From Mesorhizobium sp. ES1-1 (lineage in GTDB: Bacteria; Pseudomonadota; Alphaproteobacteria; Rhizobiales; Rhizobiaceae): 64,000 nucleotides of DNA. The notes under the pieces were generated by a model. That model did no database searches and was not told where the DNA came from. It saw only the letters and a list, made by a program, of their open reading frames with translations. Location: contig NZ_JAIUGX010000002.1 in assembly GCF_020164785.1 (NCBI RefSeq), positions 434,001-498,000 on the forward strand, given 5' to 3'. Position numbers and translations under genes: made by a program. This document shows positions 47,420-55,989 of this stretch, in pieces; position 1 is the stretch's first letter; each line of letters opens with the position of its first letter.

Positions 47420-48478
47420 TCAGGCCGTCCGCCCCCGTGCTGCCACCGGCAGCGTCTCCAACACCGTCTCGCCGTCGATCAGATTGACCTCGTTGAACAA
47501 ATTGGTGACGACGCAACAATGGTCGGGCACAACGCGCACGCGGTCGCCGATGCTGAGCCTGCCTTCGCCTGAAAGCGTGACGGTGCCGTGCTCTTCGCTG
47601 AGACCTGTCACCCGTGCTCCCGAAATGCCGAGCAACTCGCCGAAATCCGGCAGGCCTAGCGTATCGCTGGTCAGCGCCTTGCTGCCGCTATCCAGGATGG
47701 CGCGCGTCGGCGTCGGATGGCTGACCACCGTCGACAGCACCGTCAGCGCGCAATCGTCGAGCGTGCCGACGCCTTTGGCGACCTGGTAGCGATCAAGATA
47801 AATGTAGGTGCCGGGCCGGTATTCGGTGACGACGGATGTGTCTGCGGAGCGCCACATATCAGGGGTCCCGCCACTGGAGACGCGTTTGCAGGCGAGTCCC
47901 GACGCAGCCAGTTTCTGTTTGGCGTCCGCCAGCCAGGCTTCGGCTTCTTCGGCTCGGCCCGCGGCCGGATAGGTCATCAGCCCGCCGAAGACGAGCCCGG
48001 CGGCCTTGTCGATCCGCCCGGCGAGGGCGACTGCCTCATCCGCCGACTGCACGCCACAGCGGCCCATGCCTGTGTCGCATTCCACCAGAACCGGCAGGGG
48101 GTGGCCCGCATCGGCAAAGGTGGCGGCAAGCCCCTCGATCGTCTCCAGACTGTCGGCCGTGACGGACAGGGCGATACGGCGGTGCAGGGCAAGAAGCCGC
48201 TCCAGCTTGGCGCGGCCGATTATGTTGTAGGGAAGAAAAATGTCGTCGAGGCCGGCGTCGGCCATGACCTCGGCCTCGCCGATCTTCTGGCAGGTGATGC
48301 CGACGGCGCCGGCCGCGACCTGCTTCTTAGCCCAGTAGGGCAGTTTATGGGTCTTGATGTGCGGCCTCAGCTTCAGCCCGATGCGGTCGGCATGGGCCTG
48401 CGCGCGGGCAATGTTGGCCTCCGCGCGCGCGGCATCGATCAGGATCGACGGCGTGTCGAGGTCATGGATGGTCGGCAT
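47420..48478 (-). CDS. D-threonine aldolase / D-serine dehydratase-like PLP enzyme
   Basis: This 352-residue fold-type III PLP enzyme (alanine racemase-like barrel) has the cofactor lysine in 'RPHIKTHK' (K42 likely) and a C-terminal metal site of His and Cys in 'VVPDHCCVV'. That pair marks the D-threonine aldolase/DSD1 group, which cleaves or dehydrates D-beta-hydroxy amino acids. Start ATG 48478 has AAGGGATGA upstream. It ends next to the ccmC stop (convergent). The substrate could be D-threonine, D-serine or 3-hydroxy-D-aspartate. Confidence 0.85.
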   Translation of the reverse strand: MPTIHDLDTPSILIDAARAEANIARAQAHADRIGLKLRPHIKTHKLPYWAKKQVAAGAVGITCQKIGEAEVMADAGLDDIFLPYNIIGRAKLERLLALHRRIALSVTADSLETIEGLAATFADAGHPLPVLVECDTGMGRCGVQSADEAVALAGRIDKAAGLVFGGLMTYPAAGRAEEAEAWLADAKQKLAASGLACKRVSSGGTPDMWRSADTSVVTEYRPGTYIYLDRYQVAKGVGTLDDCALTVLSTVVSHPTPTRAILDSGSKALTSDTLGLPDFGELLGISGARVTGLSEEHGTVTLSGEGRLSIGDRVRVVPDHCCVVTNLFNEVNLIDGETVLETLPVAARGRTA

Positions 48479-48665
48479 CGTCTGTCATCCCTTCGAAATC
48501 CGCAGGGGTTATGACGCTGAAAGCGCATGATGTCATGCGGCCAGCGGCCCGGACCTGTGGTCCATGCGCTGGAACGCGAGAGCCCGAAAAGGCAAGACGG
48601 ATCGACACTTCGTCGGCGTTCGGCTATTCGATTTGCCTGACAAGTCGACATCAGGGATCAGCATC

Positions 48666-49352
48666 ATGAAACGCTCCGCCATCAACGACATCATCCGCGA
48701 AGCTGACGCTTTCATCCGCTCGTTCGGCTACGTCATGCCGCCCTTCGCCTATTGGTCGCCGGAGGAGATGAAGGCCCGCCAGGTCGATTCTTCGGCGGTG
48801 TTTACCTCACGGCTCGGCTGGGACATCACCGATTACGGCCAGGAGAAGTTCAAAGAACTTGGCCTGTTCCTGTTCACCGTGCGCAACGGCCGCTACGAAG
48901 ACATGAAGAAGGGCATGGGCATGCTCTATGCCGAGAAGATCATGATCTCGCGCAAGGATCAGCTGTCGCCGATGCATCGACACAACATCAAGGCCGAGGA
49001 CATCATCAACCGCGGCGGCGGCAAGCTGGTGCTGGAACTGTTCATGCACGATCGCGATGGCGGCATCGACCCGAAGGCCGAAGTCACCGTGCCTGTCGAC
49101 GGAACCATCCACAGGCTGCCGGCCGGCGGCCTGCTGAAACTCGATCCAGGCCAGAGCGTCACCCTGCTGCCGGGCGTTTGGCATGCCTTCTGGGCCGAAG
49201 GCAAAGACGTGCTGATCGGCGAGGTGTCGACCGTCAATGACGACCTCACCGACAACGTCTTTCGCGAACCAATCGGCCGCTTTTCCAACATCGACGAGGA
49301 CGTCGCGCCGGTGCACCTCCTGGTGTCCGATTACGAGAAGTGGCTGGGCTGA
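48666..49352 (+). CDS. D-lyxose isomerase family protein
   Basis: This 228-residue cupin-fold sugar isomerase begins 'MKRSAINDIIREADAFIRSFGYVMPPFAYW' and has metal ligands in 'SPMHRHNIKAEDIINRGGGKL' and 'VTLLPGVWHAFWAEG'. Length and motifs match D-lyxose/D-mannose isomerases, which interconvert aldoses and ketoses with Mn2+. ATG 48666 gives the family start; the frame is open upstream without homology. No sugar kinase or transporter is adjacent. Confidence 0.88.
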   Translation: MKRSAINDIIREADAFIRSFGYVMPPFAYWSPEEMKARQVDSSAVFTSRLGWDITDYGQEKFKELGLFLFTVRNGRYEDMKKGMGMLYAEKIMISRKDQLSPMHRHNIKAEDIINRGGGKLVLELFMHDRDGGIDPKAEVTVPVDGTIHRLPAGGLLKLDPGQSVTLLPGVWHAFWAEGKDVLIGEVSTVNDDLTDNVFREPIGRFSNIDEDVAPVHLLVSDYEKWLG

Positions 49353-49406
49353 TGCGGTTCACTTGGCCTGATAGAGAAGTGCGCGCAGCCTGCGCACTTC
49401 AGCAAT

Positions 49407-49634
49407 TTAGCGAGGAATGTCATGGCGTGCTGCGGCCATAAAATCCTGATCCGCAACGGTAGCGCCGCTGAACTCGATGTCTTCTCCTCGATTTGCTCCT
49501 TCGCCAGTTTGAATGAAGTTCGAGCCGCCCAGAAAGTCCCGACCTTCGACCCATGATTTCCAAGGCCCGGTCTGCGCCGCGGCAACTCGTGCCTCTATCT
49601 CCTGGAGTTCGAATTCGGATAGGGATGTCGTCAT
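49407..49634 (-). CDS. Small conserved protein, C-terminus cut by a TAA codon
   Basis: This is a 75-residue protein with the core 'GPWKSWVEGRDFLGGSNFI' and 'DIEFSGATVADQDFMAAARHDIPR', which I recognise as a small conserved protein of unknown function. It stops at TAA 49409-49407. The same frame then continues 'IAEVRRLRALLYQAK' to the next stop, and that is the charged C-terminal helix expected after DIPR. So the gene probably lost about 16 residues to a nonsense change. Its ATG overlaps the stop of the TPR gene, implying coupled translation. Confidence 0.7.
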   Translation of the reverse strand: MTTSLSEFELQEIEARVAAAQTGPWKSWVEGRDFLGGSNFIQTGEGANRGEDIEFSGATVADQDFMAAARHDIPR

Positions 49635-51331
49635 GGCTGGGCCTCAGTGACAGCAGTCGTGCTGCACGCTCGTTCGGCACAGGCAGGACGAGGTGATCGG
49701 CACATCCGCCTTGGCAGTGCACCGGCGAGCCTGGCCTGTAGTCCCGGCAACTCGTCGCTCTCGCCGCGCCGCCGCAAACACTCGACCAGTCCGTGCAGCA
49801 ACCAGACATTGTCGGGGTGCTGGGCGCAGCGCTGCACCGTGCCGCTGAGGCCCAGATCGTCGCGATAGACCTGCTCGGCCTCTCGCGCGTGGCCCTGGTC
49901 GAGAAGCAGCGCCGCCAGCGCATGGCGGGGAGGGTGCATCCATGCCCATGGCTCGGTGTAGGAGAGATTGTCGTCCAGTTCGACTGCCAGCCGCAGATGG
50001 CTATAGGCCTCGTCATGCCGGCCCTGGTGGTACGCAAGCTCGCCGTCGAGCAGGGCGGCGCCAACAGCCAGAGAGGCGCGAGCCGGGTTGCTGAGGAAAC
50101 GCCGCTCCGGCGCGATTCGCTCCAGATGCTGGTGGAACCGCTCGCGCTCGCGCTCGGCTTGGGCGAAGTTCCTCAACGTCGCATGCGCGACGCCCTTGGC
50201 GTAGTGCTGCATGGCCGCCGTCAGCACATAAAGGCCGGGCTCCTCGACATCGGCTTCGTCGATGATCTCCCGCCAGCGGCCGAAGCGCACAAGCACATGC
50301 GATTTCATCGCATGGTAGCCTTCCACCGTCTGGGTGAGCTTGGGCCGCTCCGGCAGGCTGACCACCTCGCGCGTCACCAGCCCGCGCACCTTGTCTGCAG
50401 CCCACAGCGCCGGCCGGTACTGCCCCGACAACATGCAGGTGAACATCATCAGATGCAGGTCGTGGCAGCAGCCGAGCAGGTAATAGGTCGGCTCGTCGGC
50501 ATAGGCGAGGTAGAGGTCGTTGGCGCGGTCCGCCTTCTCGCTGGCAAGCCTGGCCTTCTCATACGCGCCGCACAGCACGTAGATATGCCCCGGCATATGG
50601 TTCATGTGTCCGGCATCGGGGCACATTTCGCCAAGCAGGTCGGCCGAGCGCATGCCGCGTTCCGGCATGGTGGACATTTCCAAGAGGTGGATGTGCAGGT
50701 GAGCGATCGCCGGATGCTGGGCGTCGCCGGCCTCGTCGGCGAGCCGGATCGACCGCTCGCAAACCTCCAGCGCCTCGACGACATCCGAATTCGGCGCCGG
50801 CGCACCGGTCTTGAGGTTCCACAGCCGCCGCACGGTGCGCATCATCAGCGCCTCGACGAGCAGCGCCATCACGTCATGGTCGTCGGGGAATTCCTGGTAG
50901 ACCAGCCGCATCGCGGCGGCATAGGCATCGTCCCACCGCTCGAATTCCTGGGGGCTCACCCGGTGCGGTTTCTGGAAGCGGGCGGCCAGCGCTTCGATCA
51001 AGTGCCTTTCGACGTCGCTGGCGGAAGCCGCACTGGCGCGCGCCAGCCGCACATGCTCGAAGCATTGCTTTGTCGCGCGGTCCGCCTCGGCCTCGCCATG
51101 CTCCTTCCAGGTCAAATTGTAGAAAGGCCCGGCGGCATAGGCGATACCCCAATGCACCATGGCGCAGTCGGGATCGGTCTCCAGCGCTTTCTCGAAGCAC
51201 TTGATGCCTTCCTCATGGTTGAAGCCGTAGCACCAGTTCAAGCCGATATCGAACCAGCGCTGGGTCTCGGTGGAGGAGGTGGAGATAGGGCGGCGGTAGG
51301 CGCCGAGTTTGAAGCGGTCCATGTCTTCCAT
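49631..51331 (-). CDS. Tetratricopeptide-repeat protein (TTC38-like)
   Basis: This 566-residue cytoplasmic protein is made of helical repeats. Landmarks are 'WFDIGLNWCYGFNHEEGIKCFEKAL', 'WGIAYAAGPFYN', 'HIHLLEMSTMPERGMRSADLL' and 'HMNHMPGHIYVLCGAYEKA', which resemble eukaryotic TTC38 and its bacterial relatives. Start 51331 (MEDMDRFKLG) is a judgement; ATG 51322 follows GGAAG closely, and the frame is open further upstream into the neighbouring gene. No enzymatic role is known. Confidence 0.8.
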   Translation of the reverse strand: MEDMDRFKLGAYRRPISTSSTETQRWFDIGLNWCYGFNHEEGIKCFEKALETDPDCAMVHWGIAYAAGPFYNLTWKEHGEAEADRATKQCFEHVRLARASAASASDVERHLIEALAARFQKPHRVSPQEFERWDDAYAAAMRLVYQEFPDDHDVMALLVEALMMRTVRRLWNLKTGAPAPNSDVVEALEVCERSIRLADEAGDAQHPAIAHLHIHLLEMSTMPERGMRSADLLGEMCPDAGHMNHMPGHIYVLCGAYEKARLASEKADRANDLYLAYADEPTYYLLGCCHDLHLMMFTCMLSGQYRPALWAADKVRGLVTREVVSLPERPKLTQTVEGYHAMKSHVLVRFGRWREIIDEADVEEPGLYVLTAAMQHYAKGVAHATLRNFAQAERERERFHQHLERIAPERRFLSNPARASLAVGAALLDGELAYHQGRHDEAYSHLRLAVELDDNLSYTEPWAWMHPPRHALAALLLDQGHAREAEQVYRDDLGLSGTVQRCAQHPDNVWLLHGLVECLRRRGESDELPGLQARLAGALPRRMCRSPRPACAERACSTTAVTEAQP

Positions 51332-51374
51332 TCGATTCGCATGGTTGCCCGTCGCCGGCTGAAGCGGCGATATC

Positions 51375-51977
51375 TTACCAGCCAGCCAGTTCTGGCAAGT
51401 CGTCAAGCCAGCTCTTCTCGGTCATCAAGGCATCGCCGGCCTCCGGGGCGGCCTCGGTGGCGTTTTGAATGAGCCAGTCCATCCATTTGCGATAGGCTGC
51501 GGGCTCCAGTTGAGGCGGCAGAACCTTGGCCTTGGCCAGCATCCGCTTGCGGAAACTGGTTTGCCTGCGGAGTTTGGTCGTCGTGAACTTGATGGCCTTT
51601 CCCTGGCATTCGACTATCCACCGCTCGCCCCCAAGACTGACAAGGCGGTCGATGGCGAAATCGGGATCGACCGGCCTGTCCCGCCAGGGAAGCTCGACAG
51701 CATTCTTCCTCAGGTCGAGTGCCCATCGCCGGTAGGTCGTCCCGACACGCTGAGGCGGCAGCACACCGGCGTGCTCGAGCATCTTTCTTCGGAAGGTCGG
51801 CTGCGTCTTGAGCTGACCGGTCGTGAATTCGACCCGATGCCCCCGGAATTCGACGTGCCACCGGATCCTCCCATTGCCGACATACTTCACCAGCCTGTCG
51901 ATGACGAACTCATCCTCGACAAGCGCCACGGAGCCTTGGCGGATGCTGTCGAAAATGAACTGGCTATCGGTGGGCAT
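51375..51977 (-). CDS. Protein of unknown function made of two tandem copies of one ~70-residue domain
   Basis: This 200-residue protein has two clear repeats: residues 23-93 and 106-173. Shared positions include IDRLV, a W-x-VE strand, FTT..L..Q..FR..ML..A.VLPP, and a final YR.W...L..NA. The pattern recalls a small domain I have seen at the ends of primase/helicase-like plasmid and phage proteins, but I cannot name it firmly. It lies about 165 bases from a tRNA-Gln gene and just ahead of the TPR gene start on the same strand. Confidence 0.7.
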   Translation of the reverse strand: MPTDSQFIFDSIRQGSVALVEDEFVIDRLVKYVGNGRIRWHVEFRGHRVEFTTGQLKTQPTFRRKMLEHAGVLPPQRVGTTYRRWALDLRKNAVELPWRDRPVDPDFAIDRLVSLGGERWIVECQGKAIKFTTTKLRRQTSFRKRMLAKAKVLPPQLEPAAYRKWMDWLIQNATEAAPEAGDALMTEKSWLDDLPELAGW

Positions 51978-52143
51978 TATGCGGACTCGTGCAGGAAGCG
52001 CATGCGGAGCTTAGCTCACGGAACTGCACAAGTGACCACCAAACATACAACGCTTCAGCCGACCGGTTCAGCTATGAGTGCGTTGGTCGTCAGATGATGG
52101 ATGAGGCCAGCGATAGGACATCAAAACCGATTCTACCGAAAGC

Positions 52144-52217
52144 TGGCTGGGGAACCTGGATTCGAACCAGGACTAACGGAGTCAGAGTCCGTGGGTCTAC
52201 CGTTAACCTATTCCCCA
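52144..52217 (-). tRNA. tRNA-Gln (anticodon CTG)
   Basis: Read on the minus strand, the 74-base sequence starts TGGGGAA and ends TTCCCCA-G-CCA, giving a perfect seven-pair acceptor stem with CCA encoded. The anticodon arm is ACGGA-CTCTGAC-TCCGT, placing CTG at 34-36. The T arm CCTGG-TTCGAAT-CCAGG is standard. It reads CAG codons. Confidence 0.96.
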
Positions 52218-52271
52218 GCAGGCGCGATCATGGATCGCGCGGGCCAAGCGGCTGAGCCGCGTGAGCGCTGC

Positions 52272-52299
52272 CTTGTAGCCGCCAGCGGAAAATAGTCAA
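52272..52299 (-). promoter_or_regulatory. Likely promoter of tRNA-Gln
   Basis: On the minus strand TTGACT (52299-52294) and TACAAG (52277-52272) are separated by 16 bases, close to the rhizobial CTTGAC/CTATAT consensus. They sit about 55 bases upstream of the tRNA. Confidence 0.55.
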
Positions 52300-52373
52300 C
52301 CCCGCTCTGCACCCCTATCGGTTCTTTGACAGCGCGGTTCGCGGGTGTGGGGATGGAATACGCCGGCTCGAAT

Positions 52374-53300
52374 CTACGTGCGGCCGAATTGCGAGCGTTC
52401 GAAGAACAGCACAATGCCGAGGCCCAGAATCAATGGGACTATCAGGTAGAACAGCCGGAACACCAGCAGCGCCGCCAGCACGCCGACGGGGTCCATGTCC
52501 GACAGGCCGGCCAGGAAAACCACCTCGAACACACCGAGCCCGCCCGGCGCGTGCGAGATCTGTGCGATGGAGAAGGAGACCAGGAAGACACCAAGCACGA
52601 CGAAATAGCCGGGGTTGTGGGCAGCGGGCAGGGCGAAGAAGATGATCGCGGCGGCGGCGAGCAGCTCGATCGGGCCGATCAGCAATTGCCTGGCAACGAT
52701 CGGCAGCGCCGGATAGTGCACCTGCAAGCCGGCGATTTTCAGCGGATTGAGATGCAGCCAGCTGCCGAAAATGTAGGCGCCGACCAGCATCAACAGGGCA
52801 ATCCCGGCGATGATGGCCAGGCCGTGATGCGGTGCGCCGGAGAAGCGGTCGATGATTTCGGGTTCGAACACCAGGACAAAGCCGCCGACCAGCACGCTGG
52901 ACAGCACGAAGGTGATCCAGCAGATCGCCACCAGAATGCCGACATCCTGGCCGGTCAGGCCCCTCGTACCGTAGGCTCGGTAGCGGATGACGGCGCCGGA
53001 GAACACCGAGCCGCCAATATTGTGCGACAGCGCATAGGTGGTGAAGGAGCAAAGGGTCACGAACAGCCACGAGACCCTTTTGCCGATATGCAACAGCGCG
53101 ATGTGGTCGTAGCCGGCGAGCGAGGCATAGGCGATCACCGAACACAGGGCCGCGAGCAGCCAGCCGCGCGCCGGGATGGCCGAAATGCCGTCCCAGACAT
53201 CATCGAGCGAGATGCCGCGCAGCTCATGCCACAACAGCAGCAGCGAGAAGATCACCGCCGCGATGCCGACGACCGGCCAGAAATAGCGTTTCCAGTTCAT
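52374..53300 (-). CDS. YbhN/MprF-type flippase-domain membrane protein (UPF0104)
   Basis: The protein has 308 residues and about eight membrane helices. 'TTYALSHNIGGSVFSGAVIRYRAYGTRGLT' and 'ISHAPGGLGVFEVVFLAGL' are the two conserved segments of the lysylphosphatidylglycerol-synthase transmembrane family. It lacks the cytoplasmic transferase half of MprF, so it is a stand-alone flippase-like unit. ATG 53300 (MNWKRYFWPVVG) was chosen; 24 more codons are open upstream. Confidence 0.85.
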   Translation of the reverse strand: MNWKRYFWPVVGIAAVIFSLLLLWHELRGISLDDVWDGISAIPARGWLLAALCSVIAYASLAGYDHIALLHIGKRVSWLFVTLCSFTTYALSHNIGGSVFSGAVIRYRAYGTRGLTGQDVGILVAICWITFVLSSVLVGGFVLVFEPEIIDRFSGAPHHGLAIIAGIALLMLVGAYIFGSWLHLNPLKIAGLQVHYPALPIVARQLLIGPIELLAAAAIIFFALPAAHNPGYFVVLGVFLVSFSIAQISHAPGGLGVFEVVFLAGLSDMDPVGVLAALLVFRLFYLIVPLILGLGIVLFFERSQFGRT

Positions 53301-53668
53301 TGCCTGACTGCCATGCGACGTGGATCGCTTCCTTCTGTCGGGTCGGCCCGCTGTTTCGGATTGTCCCTGCATTTCAGAAATGCCTCATTGAAGCCGGCTA
53401 TTCAACCGCGATCGTTTTTCATAGCGGCGGCTGTCGGCAATCGGCCATGCAGGATGCCGTTGCGCGAGGCGGTCGGCGCCGCGCTGCCGATCCCGGCTCG
53501 TGAAAAGTGACCGGAACTGCCGGAACGGCCGGTGATGCGTCGAACCGGCAAAATTCGGCGGGCGGGTCTTGGTGATCAGGCGCGGCGCTGTTAGTCTGGC
53601 GGCAACTTAAAACACTCAAGCGCCCGCAGCGTCCATCATCGGTTCGCGCGGCGCCGGAAGGAACGACA
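53301..53668. other. Intergenic region upstream of ppx
   Basis: These 368 bases lie between the divergent flippase-like and ppx genes. I see no gene, repeat or RNA in it. The AT-richer stretch around 53605-53625 is the most likely place for the ppx promoter, but no box is clear. Confidence 0.5.
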
Positions 53669-55033
53669 GTGGAAGACCGCGACACCGGCGCCAGCGCGCC
53701 GGAGGTGGGCGCGTCCAGCGCTTCCCCAGGGCCCGCCGGCCCGGGGGCAGGCAGTTGGCAGCAACGCCGGCCGCCGGAGCCACGCTCCGCCGACGGGCAT
53801 GCGGGCGACGTGGCCCAGAACCAGAAGGGCAAGCCCAAGAAGCGACGCAAGCGCAGGCGTGGGCGCAAGGTTTTTGCGCGCGACGAGCCGCGCCCCGCAA
53901 CGGACCGATCGCCGCTGCCCGGCGAGGCTCCGGGTTCTGCGGCGAAGCCGCTTGCTCCTCCTGTGCCTGCTGCTTCGGTCGACATCGCATCGGCTCGGCC
54001 TGAACAGACCGTGCGGCGGCCGCCGGCGCACGAGCTTCCCGTGTTCGCGGCCCTTGACCTCGGCACTAACAATTGCCGGCTGCTGGTGGCCGTACCGACC
54101 CGGCACGGGCAGTTCCGGGTCATCGACGCCTTTTCGCGCATCGTGCGCCTGGGCGAGGGGCTGACCGCTAGCGGAAGGCTCGGCCAACCGGCGATGGACC
54201 GTGCCGTCGAGGCGCTCAAGGTCTGCGGTGATAAACTGCGTAACCGCAAAATCAGGAAGGCGCGGCTGATCGCCACCGAAGCCTGCCGTACGGCCGACAA
54301 TGGCGTCGAGTTCATCGAGCGCGTCGAGCGCGAGGCGGGGCTGAAACTCGAAATCATCGACCGTCAGACCGAGGCGCGGCTGGCTGTCTCCGGCTGCGGC
54401 TCGCTCGTCGAACGCGACACTCAGGGCGTGGTCCTTTTCGACATCGGCGGCGGTTCGTCCGAGATCGCGTTGATCGACCTCAGCGGACGCCGTTCGTCAC
54501 GGCTCGCCAACCACATCGTGTCGTGGACCTCGCTGCCGGTCGGTGTCGTGTCGCTGGCCGAGCGCTTCGGCGGCCGCACCGTGACACGCGAGATCTTCGC
54601 CGCCATGGTCGACGATGTCGCCGCCCGGCTGGCGACGTTCGATGGCCGCGACCGGCTGAGCCATCTGAGAGCCAGCCCCAATTTCCATCTGCTCGGCACG
54701 TCCGGCACCGTCACCACGCTAGCCGGCGTCCATCTCGACCTCGATCGCTACGACCGCCGCCGTGTCGACGGGCTGTGGATGGATCGTGACAGTGTCGACC
54801 GCATGGTGGAAAAGCTGGTCAGCTGGGACTTCCAGCAGCGCTGCGCTAACCCTTGCATCGGTGCGGATCGCGCCGACCTGGTCCTGGCAGGCTGTGCTAT
54901 ACTGGAGGCCATTCGCGCCGTCTGGCCGTCGGAGCGGCTACGGGTCGCCGATCGTGGCCTGCGCGAAGGGATCTTGAGCGAGTTGATGGCCGATGACGGC
55001 GTCTGGCGTAATGATGGGCGGGGCAGGGCGTGA
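53669..55033 (+). CDS. ppx: Ppx/GppA phosphatase with long basic N-terminal extension
   Basis: This 454-residue protein has an ASKHA-fold phosphatase beginning near residue 125 ('[17 protein letters not shown]'), with '[10 protein letters not shown]', '[16 protein letters not shown]' and '[23 protein letters not shown]'. It should hydrolyse polyphosphate and/or pppGpp. Residues 1-120 are unusual: Gly/Pro/Ala-rich with the basic block '[13 protein letters not shown]' (~55-68), probably disordered and able to bind nucleic acid or polyphosphate. The start is GTG 53669 with GGAAGGA upstream. The rRNA methyltransferase rlmE follows on the same strand. Confidence 0.93.
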   Translation: MEDRDTGASAPEVGASSASPGPAGPGAGSWQQRRPPEPRSADGHAGDVAQNQKGKPKKRRKRRRGRKVFARDEPRPATDRSPLPGEAPGSAAKPLAPPVPAASVDIASARPEQTVRRPPAHELPVFAALDLGTNNCRLLVAVPTRHGQFRVIDAFSRIVRLGEGLTASGRLGQPAMDRAVEALKVCGDKLRNRKIRKARLIATEACRTADNGVEFIERVEREAGLKLEIIDRQTEARLAVSGCGSLVERDTQGVVLFDIGGGSSEIALIDLSGRRSSRLANHIVSWTSLPVGVVSLAERFGGRTVTREIFAAMVDDVAARLATFDGRDRLSHLRASPNFHLLGTSGTVTTLAGVHLDLDRYDRRRVDGLWMDRDSVDRMVEKLVSWDFQQRCANPCIGADRADLVLAGCAILEAIRAVWPSERLRVADRGLREGILSELMADDGVWRNDGRGRA

Positions 55034-55151
55034 TCCCGATGCAGTCACGCTCCGGCAACTGGCGACCCGACTTTGCCTTGCTGCCAGGTCGACCCCCACT
55101 CCGTCGAGCTTTGCTCGACACCAAAACTGGGCCAGCGAGAGAACCCGGACC

Positions 55152-55946
55152 ATGACCAAGAAGCCGGAAAAACCAGGATCGGCGAGCATTCGCGTCTTGA
55201 AGACGCGGATCAAGAAGAAGAGCGGCCTGAAGGAATCGTCGCGCCGCTGGCTGCAACGCCACATCAACGATCCCTATGTCCAGCGTTCCAAGGCCGATGG
55301 CTACCGCTCGCGTGCGGCCTATAAGCTGATCGAGATCGACGACAAGCACCATCTTCTGAAACCCGGCTTGAAGGTGATCGACCTTGGCGCAGCGCCCGGC
55401 GGCTGGTCACAGGTCGCCGCCGCGCGCACCAAATCGACCGCCGACAAGCCGCATGTCGTGGGGATCGACTATCTCGAAATGGACGCCGTGCCCGGCGCGC
55501 CGGTGCTGCTGATGGATTTCCTCGATCCGGAAGCACCGCAAAAGCTGGCCGAGGCGCTGGGCGGCGATCCCGACATTGTGCTTTCGGACATGGCTGCGCC
55601 CACCACCGGCCACAAGCGAACCGACCACATCCGCACCATGCATCTGTGCGAGGTGGCGGCGGATTTCGCGCTTTCGGTCCTGAAGCCCGGCGGCCATTTT
55701 CTCGCCAAGACTTTCCAGGGCGGCGCCGAGAACGAGCTGCTCTCGATGCTCAAGAAGAATTTCCGCTCTGTCCACCACGTCAAGCCACCGGCATCGCGCG
55801 ATGAGTCTGTCGAGCTATACCTCTTGGCGAAAGACTTCAAAGGGCGAGAATCCGGTTCGACGACAGGCGGATCGGAACGTCCAGGGGATGGTTCGAAGGA
55901 CTTGAGCACCCGGAGCCAAAGCGATGGGCCGGGGGAAGCCGAATAG
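55152..55946 (+). CDS. rlmE: 23S rRNA (uridine-2'-O-)-methyltransferase RlmE (FtsJ/RrmJ)
   Basis: This 264-residue SAM enzyme methylates U2552 of 23S rRNA. The '[11 protein letters not shown]' helix, the SAM motif '[16 protein letters not shown]' and '[19 protein letters not shown]', plus the catalytic lysines in 'FLAKTFQGG', are all present. Basic N-terminal residues and a ~35-residue hydrophilic tail extend the core. ATG 55152 gives [14 protein letters not shown]; the frame is open upstream into ppx without homology. Confidence 0.96.
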   Translation: MTKKPEKPGSASIRVLKTRIKKKSGLKESSRRWLQRHINDPYVQRSKADGYRSRAAYKLIEIDDKHHLLKPGLKVIDLGAAPGGWSQVAAARTKSTADKPHVVGIDYLEMDAVPGAPVLLMDFLDPEAPQKLAEALGGDPDIVLSDMAAPTTGHKRTDHIRTMHLCEVAADFALSVLKPGGHFLAKTFQGGAENELLSMLKKNFRSVHHVKPPASRDESVELYLLAKDFKGRESGSTTGGSERPGDGSKDLSTRSQSDGPGEAE

Positions 55947-55948
55947 GT

Positions 55949-55979
55949 TCTTCCTTCTCCCACAAGGGGAGAAGGAAGA
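55949..55979. terminator. Hairpin repeat (CTTCTCCC type) between rlmE and the MFS gene
   Basis: A 13-base stem (55949-55961 with 55967-55979; TTCCTTCTCCC and its complement) has a five-base loop. It begins right after the rlmE stop and ends 11 bases from the convergent MFS stop, so it can terminate both. It shares its sequence with the hairpin at 46564-46592. Confidence 0.72.
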
Positions 55980-55989
55980 GACGTCCCGT

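Noticed and set aside
52144..52217. Integrated element flanked by a duplicated tRNA-Gln end
   Set aside because: No second copy of the tRNA 3' end and no integrase was seen in the window.
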